NCBI RefSeq assembly: GCF_014905175.1
Contig: NC_057790.1
Location: 26,066,469-26,130,468 of the forward strand
DNA from: Aphidius gifuensis
Lineage: Eukaryota; Arthropoda; Insecta; Hymenoptera; Braconidae
DNA: 64,000 bases
Reading direction: 5' to 3'
Under the pieces are notes generated by a model. The model was not told the DNA's origin, searched no databases, and worked only from the letters and a program-made list of their open reading frames with translations. Each line of letters begins with the position of its first letter. The stretch's first letter is position 1. Below, in pieces: positions 1 to 14,900 of the stretch. Made by a program: the position numbers and the translations under genes.

Positions 1-575
1 AAAGTTTTAATTGCTCGGGGTCATATATATAAAATTGTAATTTTTTTTTATTTTTTTTTATTTTTTAAAACTGTTTTTTCAATGAACAGACCATTATATT
101 TTTGCTGTCGTCATTATGGTTCATCATGAATTAATCTCTACATTTATAATATATTTTTTATCTCAGCTATTTCATTGTTATTTTAAATGAATTTTAAAAA
201 ATACATCAGCAATTAATTGACTGATTAATTGTCTCAATCCAGCAAAGTTTTATAATTTTTCATTTAAAATATAATTCAATTGAAAATAAATTTTATAATA
301 CTTTTATTCATAACTATTTGATAATTTTTTTTTCTTTTCATAAAAGTTTATGTATATTGAAGTTTTGATAAATGTGGTTGAGTTGGACATATAAGTAGCT
401 TACTTCCTTCATCATTTATCCTGCAAGAAACAAAGACCTTTTAAGCTCATTTTGTCCCTGAATATAATTTAAAATACCTAATAAACTTGCAAATAAAAAT
501 TATTAAATATAAGAAAACTTTAAACATTTAATATTCCTTTTTTTGTTTTAAATTAATGATTAATTTATTTTATAG
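1..575 (+). other. Intron of the Ig-domain gene (5' end outside window)
   Basis: AT-rich sequence ending in a polypyrimidine tract and the acceptor at 574-575. It contains no exon I can support. Confidence 0.7.
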
Positions 576-3500
576 TTCATCCAATGATACAAGTACCAAA
601 TCAATTAGTTGGTGCACCAATTGGTACAAATGTCACATTGATTTGTCATGTTGAAGCATCACCAAAAGCAATTAATTATTGGACACGTGAATCTGGTGAA
701 ATGATTATAACAAATCATAAATATTCAATGTCAGAAGAAAAATTATCAGTATATAGTGTACAAATGCGTCTTATCATAAGAATTTTACAAAAACATGATC
801 TTGGTGGTTATAAATGTATATCTAAAAATTCAATTGGTGAAGCTGAGGGTAATATTCGACTGTATGGTAAGTTTAATTAAACTCAAAAATTTAATTTAAT
901 TTTATATTTTTAAAACTATCAAAAAGATATTAATAACATTTAAAAATGAAAATAATTATGTAAATTTTTCACGTTAAATTTTAAAATAAATTGTCATTTG
1001 AATTTTTTTATTTTAAATTATAATAATTCTAATAATTGTTAGTTAATAATTCATCTAAATTAATTATAAAAAATATTTAAATATTTGTTATTATTCTAAT
1101 TTACTAATTATTATTCAATAATATTTTACTAATAATTATTTCAAATCAATATTACAAATATTTTTCTCATTTATCATTTAATAATTTTGTCGTGATAAAT
1201 TGATTATTACTTATCGTTATTTTAATCATAATTTTGAGCATTAAATTGTATAAATTTATAAACAGTTTAGTTAGAAATTTATTGCTAAATAAATTGGTAA
1301 AATAATTTCAAATTAAATCAATCAAATGAATAAAAATCATGACTTCATTTAAAAATATATTTTCAATTAAAAGAACATTTACTTTTAATTTTTTTTTCGA
1401 ATTTATTAAAATCCTTTTAACAAAATTTTTATTTAAAAAAAAAATTAAAAGGGTAAATAAATTTTTCAAAGATTTTATTGAATTGTTATTTGATTGACAC
1501 TGTCCATCAGTTGAAATATTTAAAAAAAAAAAGCTTTGTAAATATTTTAAAACACCTAAAGAAAATTTAAAAAAAAATTAATTATTTTCATTAAATAATA
1601 ATAGCCATTACTTGTAATATGTTAGCCGTTAATTTTCTGATGTAAACAGATAATATATTTCCACTGGTTATATACAGATAAATATATATATACAAAAAAT
1701 TTTCATTTCAACAAGAAAAGTTAAGTTTTGATGATGGGAAGCACAATGTAGATAGTCACGCGATCAGATAAGCCTGTTAAATTAACCGTTGAAACTAGCT
1801 TTGGGGTTGAAAAGGTGTTAAGCTAAAAACCTACTACTCTTGATATAATTCAACCCAAGAGAAATGGTTATACAAACTGCCAACACAAAACAATCAGAGA
1901 TTGATAAAAGATAAAAGAAAAAAAAAAAAACAAAATAACAAATTAAATAAAATAATATAAAAGATTGAAAGTAAAAATAAAAAAAAAAGAAGAAAAAACA
2001 ATCAAGAAAAATTAGAAGCAGTCACGTTTTTCAAGTTGAAAAAAAAGTTGGCAATAGAAAACAATATCCGCGTATTAGTTATCGTTTATCAGTGGTGAAC
2101 CAGACGAAAATGTTGAAAATTGGGTGAGCCATCTGTTGCCAGACATGATCGATAAAAGTCCAGCCCAAGTGTTATCAGTGCTAAACTGCTATTTCGTTTA
2201 TTCTTTTTATTTTTTTTTATTTATTTTTTCGCTACTATATCCTTGATACATATATATTTTTATAATAATATAAAGTATATATACCAATACATCTATAAAT
2301 AACTGTCCCTCAATGTTAAACCAATATCGCGGCATCCGATTTTTACCTCCGGGCGAGTTACAAGATAAATTGATTTCACCAAATGGTAACCCCTGTCAAT
2401 GTGTAAAAACGTGATCAACTAAAATCCATTGATTTTTTTTTTTTTTTTTTATCTTTATATATGATATTTTTTGTCTTTTAATGACAAGAATATTCGCTAT
2501 TCTGTGCAATTTTTTTTTTGTTTTTTTATTATGAAATTTTATTGATGGATATTTAATAGACGTAAAATAATTTTAAAAAGTTTTTCTTTTTTTTTATTGT
2601 ATTCTTTTTTATTCTGTGAATAAATTTAGCTGGAAGCTGCTGCTTTTTTTTTTTTGTACATTTTAGGGTTTAAATAGTTGAGCTTTTTGAATTTATTTAT
2701 TGATAAAAATTAATGGGAAATTTATAATGAATTTATTTTTTAATTGAGTGGATAATTTGGGGTTTTAAAAATTAATAAAGTTGAAAGATAAATTAATAGA
2801 TATATTGATAATTTAATTAACTTGAAATTTAGTTAATAAAAAATGTATACTGGTGTGATTTAAAAAATATTATTTCAAAATTTATTCAGATATATTTTCA
2901 TGTAAAAAAAAAAGAAAAATTAATAATGAAATTATATTTTTCAATGTTGTGTAATTATTTGAATTTTTCGAAAAAATCAACCTTCTATTGTTACATTTAG
3001 AAACAAAATAAAACAGCGAAATTACTCAAAATAATATTCTTTGCAATCAAAAAAATTTAACAGTAAAAAAGCTCAAAAAAAAAACTGAACAAGTTCAATA
3101 AAAAAAAAAAATAATAACTTATCTTAATTAAAATAATTAAAAGGTTAATTACTTAAACTTTTTTATATATTTTTTTTTCTTGTATTCAAGATTTTCAGAT
3201 AAACAATTATCCAAAAACTTTTAATTTATTGCAAATTTATTTTAAACTTGTTTTAAATTGTCTAATAAATTTTTCAAAATAATTTTCATCAACAAAAATA
3301 CAATTTAAATATTTTTAAAAAATTTATTCAAATGTTTATTAATTTTTAAATTAAAAAAAATTTCAACAATTTTTTTGGAATTTTTATTTAATCAACACCA
3401 TCAATTAATTCTAAAAAATTTTAAAATTATCTCCTTTTTAATCCATCAAAAACAACCTTCCCAAATTAATTTTCCAAATCGAAAAAAAAAATAACAAAAA

Positions 3501-3852
3501 ATACCATTTGATAATAATCAAATGAAAAAAAAAAAAGAAAAATATAATTAAAGCTTAATTATTTAAATTTGTTTTATTTTTTTTTTTTGATATTTTTTTA
3601 GACATGCGACTACCGGAACATTCGCATAAAGGAAACGAGGTGTCTGATGATGAGGATACACTTGAAACACGCGATCATGCTAACCGTTTGAATAATGTTT
3701 ATCAAGGTTCACTACGTGAAAGTGGATCAACCCTGGATACACCAATCCATAATGGTGATGGTGCATCATCTGTATCAAGTAAAACAAATTATTGTCAAAA
3801 ATATAAACTAATAATAACAACGCTAATAATTTTCTTCATATCACAACGATAA
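576..3852 (+). CDS. GPI-anchored Ig-domain adhesion protein, DIP/lachesin type, last two exons (5' part outside window)
   Basis: Two exons are visible: 576-866 (acceptor tatag, donor gtaagt) and 3602-3852 (acceptor tttttttag). The split codon joins as g|ac, so the frame is continuous. The first exon encodes one whole C2-type Ig domain: VHPMIQVPNQLVGAP opening, Cys in TLICHVEA, the Trp in NYWTRE, then GGYKCISKNSIGEAEG with the second Cys. These are hallmarks of the third Ig domain of insect lachesin/DIP (dpr-interacting) proteins, surface molecules that mediate neuronal or epithelial recognition. The last exon is an acidic hydrophilic stalk ending in a hydrophobic tail (LIITTLIIFFISQR) with no cytoplasmic residues, as expected for a GPI signal. 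Seen: Ig fold residues and tail. Known: DIP/lachesin proteins are commonly GPI-anchored. Inferred: membership of that family; which paralogue cannot be told from one Ig domain. Confidence 0.85.
867..3601 (+). other. Last intron of the Ig-domain gene
   Basis: A 2.7 kb intron from gtaagt to tttttttag. It is mostly AT-rich. A more GC-balanced patch at about 1735-1900 and another at about 2040-2180 stand out against the background and could hold regulatory DNA. No coding exon with usable splice sites was found. Confidence 0.75.
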
Positions 3853-6800
3853 ATAAGCGAAATAAAAATTAAAAGTGAAATTAATTAGTGACTGTGTTTT
3901 TTCATCAAGAATGAAAAATAAATTAGATAAAATTAAATCAATGACAAGTGTTTAAGACACTAAATCAAGTGCTCCAATATTTGTATGAATTTATTTATTG
4001 TGTATATGTGTAAATGTCAATAACATATGGCATAATTTTTTTCAAAAAATAATCAATTTAATTGACAGTCTAAAATTAATTATTACAGTGCCAAAAATAA
4101 TATGAGTTATGTCAAATAAATTAGAGTATGTTACCAATATCTTTGAGATAAAATTTTCTTTTTTTTTTTTCATTTCCTTTTTATTTTTCTTTATTAATTG
4201 TTTGTTTTTTTATTTTTTTTTACCCTAAGGATATTTGATATCTCTCTTTTTTTTGATTCGGGTGAAATTGATTCATCTACTCTTCACGAAATATGTGAGG
4301 GAATAAAAATTGAAGGAATAAAATGAACATTGATACAGGATAAAATATAAAATTCTACATCATGTGAAAATTATATATTTTTTTTTTTATTTATTCTCAG
4401 ACACGGTTGTACATACACGTGATATTATTTAAATTTTTATTTCATTTAAAACTACATTTCAAGGATAATGGAAAATTATTTTTATTGTTTATTTAATATT
4501 TTATTTAAATAAATTTAAACGTGTCTTTGAATATTGTGTTTTTGTATTTTTTATTTTGTAAATATTTCTTCTTTCATACTGGCTTTTTAAAAATATAAAA
4601 AAATATACGCAATTAACGTCGAAAATATAGAAGATATTTTATCCTCTAAAACAAATTATTATTGTAAATATTTAAGGTACTTTTAGGTGAAATAAAAATT
4701 GGGGAAAATAAAAAATTAAATAAACATAATAGAGATGAAAGGAAAATTAAATTGTCGTTGGTTTTTTTTTTTCTCGTTGGAATGCCTTGCTTTTTACCAG
4801 TCAAGCTCAAGGATTTTATCATGTAAAAGATAAGAAAAATAAAAATAAAATTGTTGATTAAGTAAATGTTGATTAATTGAATAATTGGCTAGTTGCGATA
4901 AACGATAATTTAATAATGTCCTTTTTAATCAATCAAATTGCCCAACAAACAATCAGAAATTAATTAATATTTTATTTTAAAAATTAAAAAAAAAAAAATT
5001 TATCATTTTATCATGTTTTTCAAACGGGGGCATCGAATAACCGTGCCAAAAAAAAATTTTTAAAAATCCATAAAATAAATTAAAATATGAATATTATCAT
5101 TTGAATAATTAAAAAAAATTTCACTGTAATAATAAAAATTTTTATCATTGAAAAATCAATCAAATAATTATCATTTTTTAATTATAAACTGGGCTTGATT
5201 ATAAATATTATATTCTGGGGAAAAATCAGCTTGCAAATTGACATTAAAATGTAATAAAAAATGTCAATATTCCATGTAAAATGTAAAATAAAAAAGTAGA
5301 AAAATATATTTAATTTAAAATATAAAAAAATGTTGAGAAAAAAATATATAAAATTTAAAAAATATATATATTAAATTATAATTTTATTTTATGTAATTAT
5401 TTATTTTTTTGAAACGAAAATATATTTATATTTAGTCGTATAATATGTGCTGAAATGAATAATTAAAAAAAAAAAATTAATACCCGATGGTAAATAATTT
5501 TTAAAAAAATTTTATTGACATAATGTGAACATTAATATTTGACCTCGGTTGTTGTGCATATAAACACTGTTATCGTATGGATAGTATATAAACCACTTGC
5601 AAAAATCATAAATTGCTTATAAATATATATTAAAAAAAAAATAATAAATGAAAAAAAAATATTAAAAAAATAATCAGTTGAAAAAAAACATTACAGTTTT
5701 AATGATAATTCAGATGAAAATATATGATGATATATTTATGTGGTAGAGTTGTGTAATGTACAGGATGATTAAATTATTAAAAAAAAAAAAAAAAAAATTT
5801 TAAACACATAAAAGTTGTTTTTAAAAATAAAATGGTATAATTAATTTGAAAAAAAAAAAGTTGTGAGTGCATGACGATGATAAAAAATTATCCTGATGAA
5901 ATATAAAATTTTAAAAAAATAAATTGAGGGATGACTGTGAGTATGAGATAATCAAATTGTAGCTCTGAATGTATCGATAAAAAATAATAATCATAAACTA
6001 TCAACGAAAATAAAGTCAGCAAAAATAAAAATATAAGTAAAATGTTGATTTTGATTTATGTTAAACGTTGACAATGACAATAATCGTATTTTTAAATTTA
6101 AAAAACAATTATTTAACCTAATTATTGTCGACATAAACAGCGTGTTTCCATTTGTAATATAATCATGAGTGAATTGAAGAAAAATTTAATAGAAAAATAA
6201 ATTGAAAGAATGTAAAAATGTTTTGATGTGTGTGTAAAAAAAAAATATAATTTATCATTTTTTTAAATGACAAAATATAAATATATAATTAACCCGAAAT
6301 TGTAATTCGAAAAAAAGAAAATAAATATATCTTCTAAAAGAAAATAATTTGAAAAAATAAAAAAAAATAGATATTAAATTATAAAAATATTATTGAGTTA
6401 ATAACAAAATGTGTATCAACGATTGACTGATATTTTTTTTTTCATTTTATTTTTAGTCAAATAGTATATGCATATCGTAATAAAAAAAATTAATTAATGT
6501 ATAAATTTTTGTGTTATTTGTGTATCAATTTACTTACCCATTGAAATTTTATTTACCTAGTTGTTGAAAAATTTTTTTGAAAAATGTGAAATACACTTTT
6601 CTATAATTAATAAAATTAAAAAAATATATCAAAAAAAAAATTATGGAGTTACGTCTTTTTAATTTAACCCTCATTCAATGCAAACAATTTTTTTTTCCAC
6701 AAAACTTTTGCAAGTAAAAAAAATAATTTACTGAAGAAAAAAAATCAAAAAAAAATTTAATTGAATATTTATCTATCTTTTATTAATAATAAAAAAAAAT

Positions 6801-9180
6801 ATGAAATTTATTTTTTTATTTTATATAGTTACTACAACATTCAAACTATAAAATAAAAAAAAAAAATTTTTTTATTATTGAAAAGCTCTGAGTAAAAAAT
6901 TGTTTTCCAATAAAAAAAAAATATTGAAAAATTATGTTACTCATGTCAATTTACAACAGCAATAACAATTTAATTTAATATTTATTTTTCTGTTCATTTA
7001 AACAATTGAATATGTTACTTTTTATAAATCGATTGTTAAAATCGACAAGAGAGTTTACAATACCAACAAACCACACAACGACTATTCAACTTAATGACCT
7101 TCTATATTGTATATTACAGAATACGTGACGTTAACACCACGAAGGGTAAAAGCATAAACTGTCTAAATGTAAAGTGTAAAATACTTGAACACAAACCAAC
7201 AAAGTATACATCATCATGTCTTTCATGACCAAGGAAAAACAATTTAACAACTTGACAAGTAACTTTAACAAATAAATACAAAAATCAATATTCCATTATT
7301 AATTTCAATAAAACAAATACACACAAAAATTCTTTTAAAGTTTCAAATTTAATATCAAACAAAATCACTGTTAACAAAATCATAATAATAATTTTATCTT
7401 TAATAAAATTCAGTATAAAAATTTACAAAAAAAAAATAAACAAAATGCATTACCACACGATTGATTGAAAAATACCTTTGTAAAGTAAGACAGATGATTC
7501 AATTCTTCCTGCAAAATGAAAAAAAAAATTATATATATTTTCTATTATTTATATTTTATTTAAAAATATAAAAAACACAAAATCTCTAATAAAAAAAAAT
7601 AAAATAAAGACAGAAATTTGATTGATAAGTTTACAAATGCAACAACACAATATCCATCAAAATAAACCAAAAAGACTTTTATATATGTAAAGTAAAGTAA
7701 AAAAAAAAAAAACCTCAAGATCACAAAAATGAATATAAAGTAAAAACGTTTTATACAAAAAAATATTTCTTCTCAAGTAGATAAAATTTAGTAATAATAA
7801 TAACAAAAATATTTAGTTTTACTGTGTGTGAGGAGATCGTTCAACGTTTGTCGATTGCCCAGAATTTTTAGACCTTGAAAAAAAAAAAAAAATGAAGTAA
7901 AAAGCACTAAAAAGTACTGAAGAGGACGAAAGAAAGGAAACAAGTAGTACGAGTAAACGGACGGTGCGCCTGATCGTTGATATTGTAAGTGGCTGCGAAT
8001 CCTTTATATCCAAGTTGAAAAGTAAAGAGAGAGAAAGAGGAATAAAGACAGGTAAAAAAAAGAAATAGAAAAAAAAAAAAAATTATATAGATGGGGCAAA
8101 GTAAAAGAATAATAAAATAAAAAAAAAAAATAATAAAAAGTAAGATGGTAGCAAGCTTGGAATTTTTGATGTACTAGCAAGCAGATATGAATATCGAAAA
8201 GTTACCCAAGAGAATTCCTGAGAATGCTATATACAGATATATTGAGTTTAAGAAGAATGGACGTTTGGTAAAACTGCGACTGAAGAAATGAGGAAGACTA
8301 AGAGGGTTACACAAAAAGGGTATGAGGTTTTTTAAGAAAGAAAAATGATGATGGTTAAAATAGAAGAAGAAGAACACTTGTTAAATTTATGTATATATGT
8401 TTGGTAGATTTAAACTAGCACTAGTACAATGGTGTTATAGGTTACTTTGAGAAATCACCATGGAACCAATAAACTCTCTTCTATGCGTCAAACAAACGGC
8501 ATTGTTCCATTGCTTACATAGATCGTTCTTAGCTTGTGTATACATGGATTTTACTTCTTCCTTTATAACAAGTAAACTTCATTTTCTGCTTTTATCATTA
8601 TGTACATCTCACTCACACATTTATCAAACTATCAATTTTATCTTTCTATCTAATAAACTTGATTATTGTCTTTTTTTTTAATTTTATTTTTACTTTTTTT
8701 TTATCAATACTTGCTGTACTTGAAATAATTATTTTTTAAAATTCAAATAAAAATTTTTAATGAAATATATATATTTATATTTAAAAAAAAAATAAAAAAA
8801 AAAAACAAAAATATTTATTTATCTAAATTATTAAATTAAATGATATTTAAAATTAAAAAATATAAATAATATCACTTTATTATATTTAAAAAAAAAAAAC
8901 TACATATTTAAAAATAAAAACAAATAATTAATCTCAAATATAAAATTAAATACCACGAATAATTTTCATAATCCTACAGATTAATAATAATAATAATAAA
9001 ACAACTTTCAATTAGTGAAAAATAACATATAATTTTTCGGTGTATATATACATTTTAATGAAATACAATGAAATAAAAATTAAAAATATGTTAATGATAT
9101 TGAGCATATAAACCAAAACAAAAACATTCCAAAAACCAACATTGAAACAAAATCAAAGTACACACATTGAATAAAAGTGA
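3853..9180. other. 3' flank of the Ig-domain gene and AT-rich intergenic sequence
   Basis: Follows the TAA of the Ig gene. The first part must contain its 3' UTR; several AATAAA-like hexamers occur but none can be singled out. The rest is A/T homopolymer-rich. Open frames here are low-complexity Phe/Lys/Ile/Asn strings and are not reported as genes. Confidence 0.6.
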
Positions 9181-10315
9181 AATTAAAAATTCAAAATACA
9201 AATATAATATTATATAGTGATGCACTCAAGCACCTTTGTCCAGTTTCATTTACCTGGTTACAATAAAACGATATCGCTTCGCACACACGCACTCTTATTA
9301 GCCAGTATCAGAGAAATAACATTAGAGAAATAACACAATAACACCAAGTCCACTATGCTTGACCACACTGGTCACTGTGTATAGTGATGGTGGTTGATGT
9401 GGTAGTGGTGGTGGAGGTTGTGGTGGTTATATACATATACCAAATTTTAACTCTAAAGCTTTACACATATATATATACAAAATAAACCATCATAATCATC
9501 AAGGCTTTTACAACTACAAAGCCCTTTAACTTTGCTTTAAAATTATAACATAATTAACTTCATTACAATATACACAAACATATGTAAAATTAAATATTTA
9601 ATTTAATAAATAATATTATGAATAAATTTCAATATTTTTTGATAATTATATTTTTATTTAATTAATTATTTGTCAAAAAATAAAAAAGATGAAAAAAAAG
9701 CTTTTTAATCATCAAACGTTCTCACATTTTCTATGTATATGTCTATGTATATTAAGTAATTGAATTATATAAATATTTTAATTACAGACAAGATAGAAGT
9801 ATGTATATTATGTGAATAAATGAATATGTGTGTGAATGGAATATAATGTTATGTATGTATGCATATCTTGTCAGATAAATTAGCTAGTGTTATGTAGAAG
9901 AAATAGCCGGTTTGTGAGTCAAGTGATTTCAATATATATGTAGTATGTGTAGCACTGAGAGAGTAAAATAACACAGAGAGAAATTAGTTGGACAGTATTT
10001 TTTTTTATTTTTTTATTTGAGCTTTTTTTGTTATTTTTTTATTTGAGCTTTTTTTTTTTATTTTTGTAGAGCTTGGTAGAGATAGAAGAGAAGAAAATTA
10101 TATAGACAAGTAAGTATGGTAGCTTTAGTACTTGGTATATGTAGTATTTTATATGTGTTAGTGTAAATTTGTATGTATGAGTTTATGGTTGTGAAAGGGT
10201 GAAGAAGCAAATTTGTTCAATGATAATGAAATTCCGCGGGATCACGCTCATAAATAGTTGTCGCTCTAGAGTCTATACTCTTTACTTTATGAGACTAAAA
10301 GAATAAAAAAAAAAA

Positions 10316-10491
10316 ATGAAAGATAAAAAGGAAAATGATAAAAAAGCAGAGGAAAATTTTCAAGAAGTAGATATAATGCCAAACGTGCGGAAATCAGCTG
10401 ACGAAGATGACAAACTCAACAGATATTTGGCGAATTTTCTATGGCGTTACATCATCAGGTATAATATTACTTTGTCAAAGAAAATAAATTA
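10316..10491 (+). CDS. Possible small ORF or first coding exon, unknown product
   Basis: From an ATG at 10316 the frame stays open for 58 codons to TAG at 10489-10491. After a Lys/Glu-rich start comes a stretch with mixed composition (DEDDKLNRYLANFLWRYIIR). A splice-donor-like AG|gtataa follows that segment at 10458, so it could be an exon ending there. Just upstream, 10230-10290 is GC-balanced and promoter-like. I do not recognise the protein. It could be a micropeptide, a first exon of an unseen gene, or chance. Its codon composition differs from the surrounding homopolymer-rich DNA. Confidence 0.3.
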
Positions 10492-11805
10492 GAAAATAAA
10501 TGAAAATAAAAAAAATTAGACATTATTAAAATTGCTAGTTATATATGTTGAATTTTTTAATTTTAAAAATTCTTTAAAACATATTTTATATTATACTTTG
10601 AAAAATGTAATTATCATTTTGACATTTATTGATATTTTTTATGATTATTAAATTTTTTTTCATTGTTATTTTTTATGATATTGAAAAAATATGTTGATTT
10701 TATTATTTTTTTAATTTATTGAAATATTTTATTTATTTATAAATTAGAGAAAAAATATTTATTGGAAATTATTTATTGAGGATTTTCTTTTTTTTTTTTA
10801 AATGTATATAGAATTTTAATAAGTGGAAAATATAAAGAGTACATTTAAAGTATATTTAAATTTTACTTGAAAAATTTTATGGGGTGTACTGAAAAATGAC
10901 ACAAAGAAATTTGGCTCTTTAAAAATTAAAGGGACATAATTAAAGGGACATAATTTTGTTTAGAGATAAAAATTATTGAAACTAATGATGGACATATTCT
11001 TTTGTTCCAGTCAAACGAGAAGCAGAATTTGCTTGAAAATTTGATAGAATAAACTAAAAATGATATAAAAAATTTTGGCTTATTAAAAAATTTTTAATCA
11101 AGATAGAAATTATTAAAGTTGAACCTAATAATTTTTCAAATTTAATTTTCGCAATTTGATGGATATTTTTTTGTAACAGGCAAACGCAAAGAAGAATTTG
11201 CTTGAAAATTTGATAAAATATTTTATTAATGATACAAAACAATTTAGCTTACTAAAAATGTAGGAGAAAAATTTTTTAATAAAGATAGAAATTATCTAAC
11301 CAGAAGCTAAATTTTAATTTTTATTTAATTTTCCTGCAAGCTGCTCTGGTTTTATCAAAGAACTTATATAAATCTGCAAATAATTAAATTAATAAATCAA
11401 CTAATTAATAAGACAATTAATCAATTTACAAATAAATATATAAATAAATTTTTTAAATAAATTAAATTCTAATCAGTACGATGCTATGATAATATCCATC
11501 TAAACAAGCCAATGATAAATTACAACTCAATCCCTGCAGTTACGAGGCACCATCACATCGAATTGCCTGAAGCATCCAAAAATATATATTTCATATTTGT
11601 CTATTCAACAAAATATTTCTTCATTGACCCTTATATTCTTTCCTCCTATAATTTTTTTTATTTATTTATTTTTTTGTTCCTTTTCAGATGCAGTTACATT
11701 TTATGCGGTGAAATGATAGATAAAAAAAAAGAAAATATTGACGGGGCCATGCCCTACCAACACTGACATTTTACCGTATATGAAAAAAGAAAAAAAGAAA
11801 AGTAA

Positions 11806-11990
11806 ATAAAAAAAAAAATTGAGTATTGGGGCAAAGAGTGTATAACTGGTGGGATAACGGATCGGTGTGTCGTGTTGAATCGATTGACACGGCAAAGGCA
11901 GTTTGAAAAACTAGAAGGACATAAAGAAAATTGGACGAGAAAAATCCGAGCAGACCCAGAGGACATGCGTGTATATACAAATTGCTATGA
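11806..11990 (+). other. Coding-like GC-balanced island, no gene model
   Basis: One plus-strand frame stays open from just after a TAA at 11803-11805 through about 11990, with varied residues (for example TDRCVVLNRLTRQRQFEKL, then WTRKIRADPEDMR). There is no ATG or clear acceptor in front, and the opposite strand is also open. It may be an untranslated exon, a decayed exon or regulatory DNA. Confidence 0.25.
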
Positions 11991-14900
11991 GACATTATTT
12001 TATTTTTATTTTTTTTCTTACTTATTAGTTGAACCTTTTGTCTTTTTTTTTTTTTTTTTCTTTCTTGGACTGTCTACAAGTCATTTTCCACCTTATTTTC
12101 ATTTTTTTTTATTTTAGCTTGTTTGCTTTTTGTGTCATGTCTTTTTTAGACATTTTATATTGAGGAAAAAGTAAATTTTTATACTTTACAGTGACTGTGT
12201 ATACTGTGTATATGGTTTTTTTTTTTTTTCATCATGGAGAAACCACATTTTTTACTTAGTTTGTTTTTATCTACCTGTCTGTCTATCTGTTGATAGAATC
12301 ACATGACTGAATTCCGGATAAAACAGCAGGTTTAATGTACTATTAATTTAATTTTTTTAATTTTAATTTGAAACAATTTGTTTAATATTTTTAAAAAATA
12401 CTTAATTTTTATGAATTTCTATTTATACGAGATTAATCTTCTGTATTTATTTATTCAGCAGCAAGTGTTTTGGTTGGAAATTCATATAGTGGATAATATT
12501 CAGGAGGTTTTGCTTTATATATTCACAAAGTTTCATAATTTTTCAGCTTTAGGTTTGTTGTCAAAAAAATAATTGAAAATTCAGAAAATAATGGTGGTAC
12601 TCGCATTAATTTAAGATAATTATTTACATTGTAAATGAACTAAAAACACTTTGTTTAAAATAATAAAAAACAAAATTTTTAAATTAAGAATTTAGCAATT
12701 TTATTGTAAATGTGTATTATTAATTTATTTATTTGTGTAATTTATTTATTAAATTTTTAAATAAAGATAGTATTCCAAAAAAAAAAAAAAAACAGTATTT
12801 TACAATGTATTTGAATTAAATTGGAGACAATTTATATGCAAGTGCGTTTATAACCCGGTAAAATGAAATAAGATGAGAAAGTGAGGCTTGTAATATATTC
12901 CCTCTTTTTTATTTTATATATATATTTTTTTTATTTCGAATTTAAAACGACGCAAAGCGAGAGAAGGTGATGTAGGCACATGTATATTTCAGTTGTAAAT
13001 TTGAGGAGGTTACGTAATTCAACCATAAATATACACACATTTTAAACAATTCTTCTTTTCATGTAATATGATAGCTCTCATTTCATTATAATTTTTAAAT
13101 TTTACAGCAATAATCATAATAATAAATTTTATTTTTCAAATTTATCAGACAATTTTGGTTAAATTATTTTATTTTTTGAATTTTTATGACCAATTTTTCA
13201 ACCCCCATTGCCGAATATTCTCAAGTTATTTTTAAATTAAATTAACTTTTTATTTTCATTATTAACAAATAGGCCGAAATAAATTTTATTATATTTATAA
13301 ATATTAAAATAAATAGATTAAAATTTTTATTTAACTTTTGCAATATAATATGCGTTGTTAATTTAATTGAATTATTTATTTTATATTTTAAAAAATGAAA
13401 TACGAGCAACTCGAAAAAAAAATAAATTAAGTAATTACAATTAGAATGTTATTAAATAAAATTTATATTCATTGTTTATTTTTTTTTAAAAAAGCAAAAG
13501 TAAATATTAAAACAAAAAAATGTAATAAAACTTTGTGTTATTATTTTAATTAATTAATATTTTTGGAATATTTTTAAAAGCTAAAACAATTTCACTTTTT
13601 AAAAAAATTTCAAAATAAAATAATAAAAAATATTCCGGAAATTCATCAAATATGTTTGCAATGTTTAAATGACTAGATAGAAAAAGGTAAAAAATAGATA
13701 AATAATTGAAAATTTAATACAAAAATAAATTAGCATTATTAACTTTATATTATTTTTTAAATTTTATTTCAACAGTTATTTATTTTTTAAATAATTGCAA
13801 AACACATTGAGTCATTTAAAAAAAATACAAATTAAACAAAAAATTAATTGAAATCAGAATAAAATAAATTTTTCTACGAATAACTATTTATTTTTTATTC
13901 CACGTATTTATTCCCGACTATTAATTATTTTTAGTTATGTAAATAACACTGAATCAAACTGGTTTGATGAAAAAAAAAAAAAAAATTTAATCAAAAATTA
14001 ATTGAAATCAAGATTATTTATGTTTATTATTCAACCATACAAGAACCCATATGTAAAACATCAAACATTTGTGTAATTACAAATCGTATTACCTTATTGA
14101 ATATTTCCTAAACTAAATATATCTCATTTGTAGCTCTTAATACCAATCCAGGTAAACACATAACAACCCCAATTCCATTTTAATCTCAACGATATACAAA
14201 ATAAAATTAAAAAAAAATCATACACACGTAAATTACATACATCAATAAAATTCTATTAACTTCGCAGTACATTAAAGCGAATATAATTAACGAAAAATAT
14301 ACAAAATAAATATATCGTTGAAAAAAATTTAAATAAATATAAAAAAAAATAATTAAATATTACTGTAAACATAAATAAACATCAATTTAAAAAATAAACA
14401 AAAAAAAAAATGATAAAAATTCATACAGTGTTTTTATTTGTATGAATATTTATGTTATTATTATGATTAAATATATTTTTTTTTATCTGGCTATCGGTAG
14501 TTTTGTGTTTTTTTTTAGTTAAAAAATTTCAATTTGATATTGAAGGGCAGTACAATTGTGTTTATTATCAGTTATATATTTACGGAAATGGACGTGTGTG
14601 ATTTCCTGGGGTGAATATATATGCACCTGTCATTTACTCTACATATATATAAATAGAAAATGAAATATAGATAAAGAGAGAAGGAATATAAAAGTGAGCT
14701 AGCTTTTGATGTTGAAATGAACATTCGCGAAATAGAGAAGGAAAATAAATTAACACAAGGGTTGAAAATAAAACAGATAAAAAGTACAGTTGTAAATTAT
14801 GCAAGTGGTTTTGCATTTAGAGGGTGTATTTTGATATTGTATATATATAAAAGGGAGAGTGTCCACAAATTTTGTCATTTTGTAATTCACACCATCAGCT

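Noticed and set aside
7819..12117. Phe-, Ile- and Leu-rich small open frames on both strands
   Set aside because: They translate T-runs and A-runs and have no splice or domain support.
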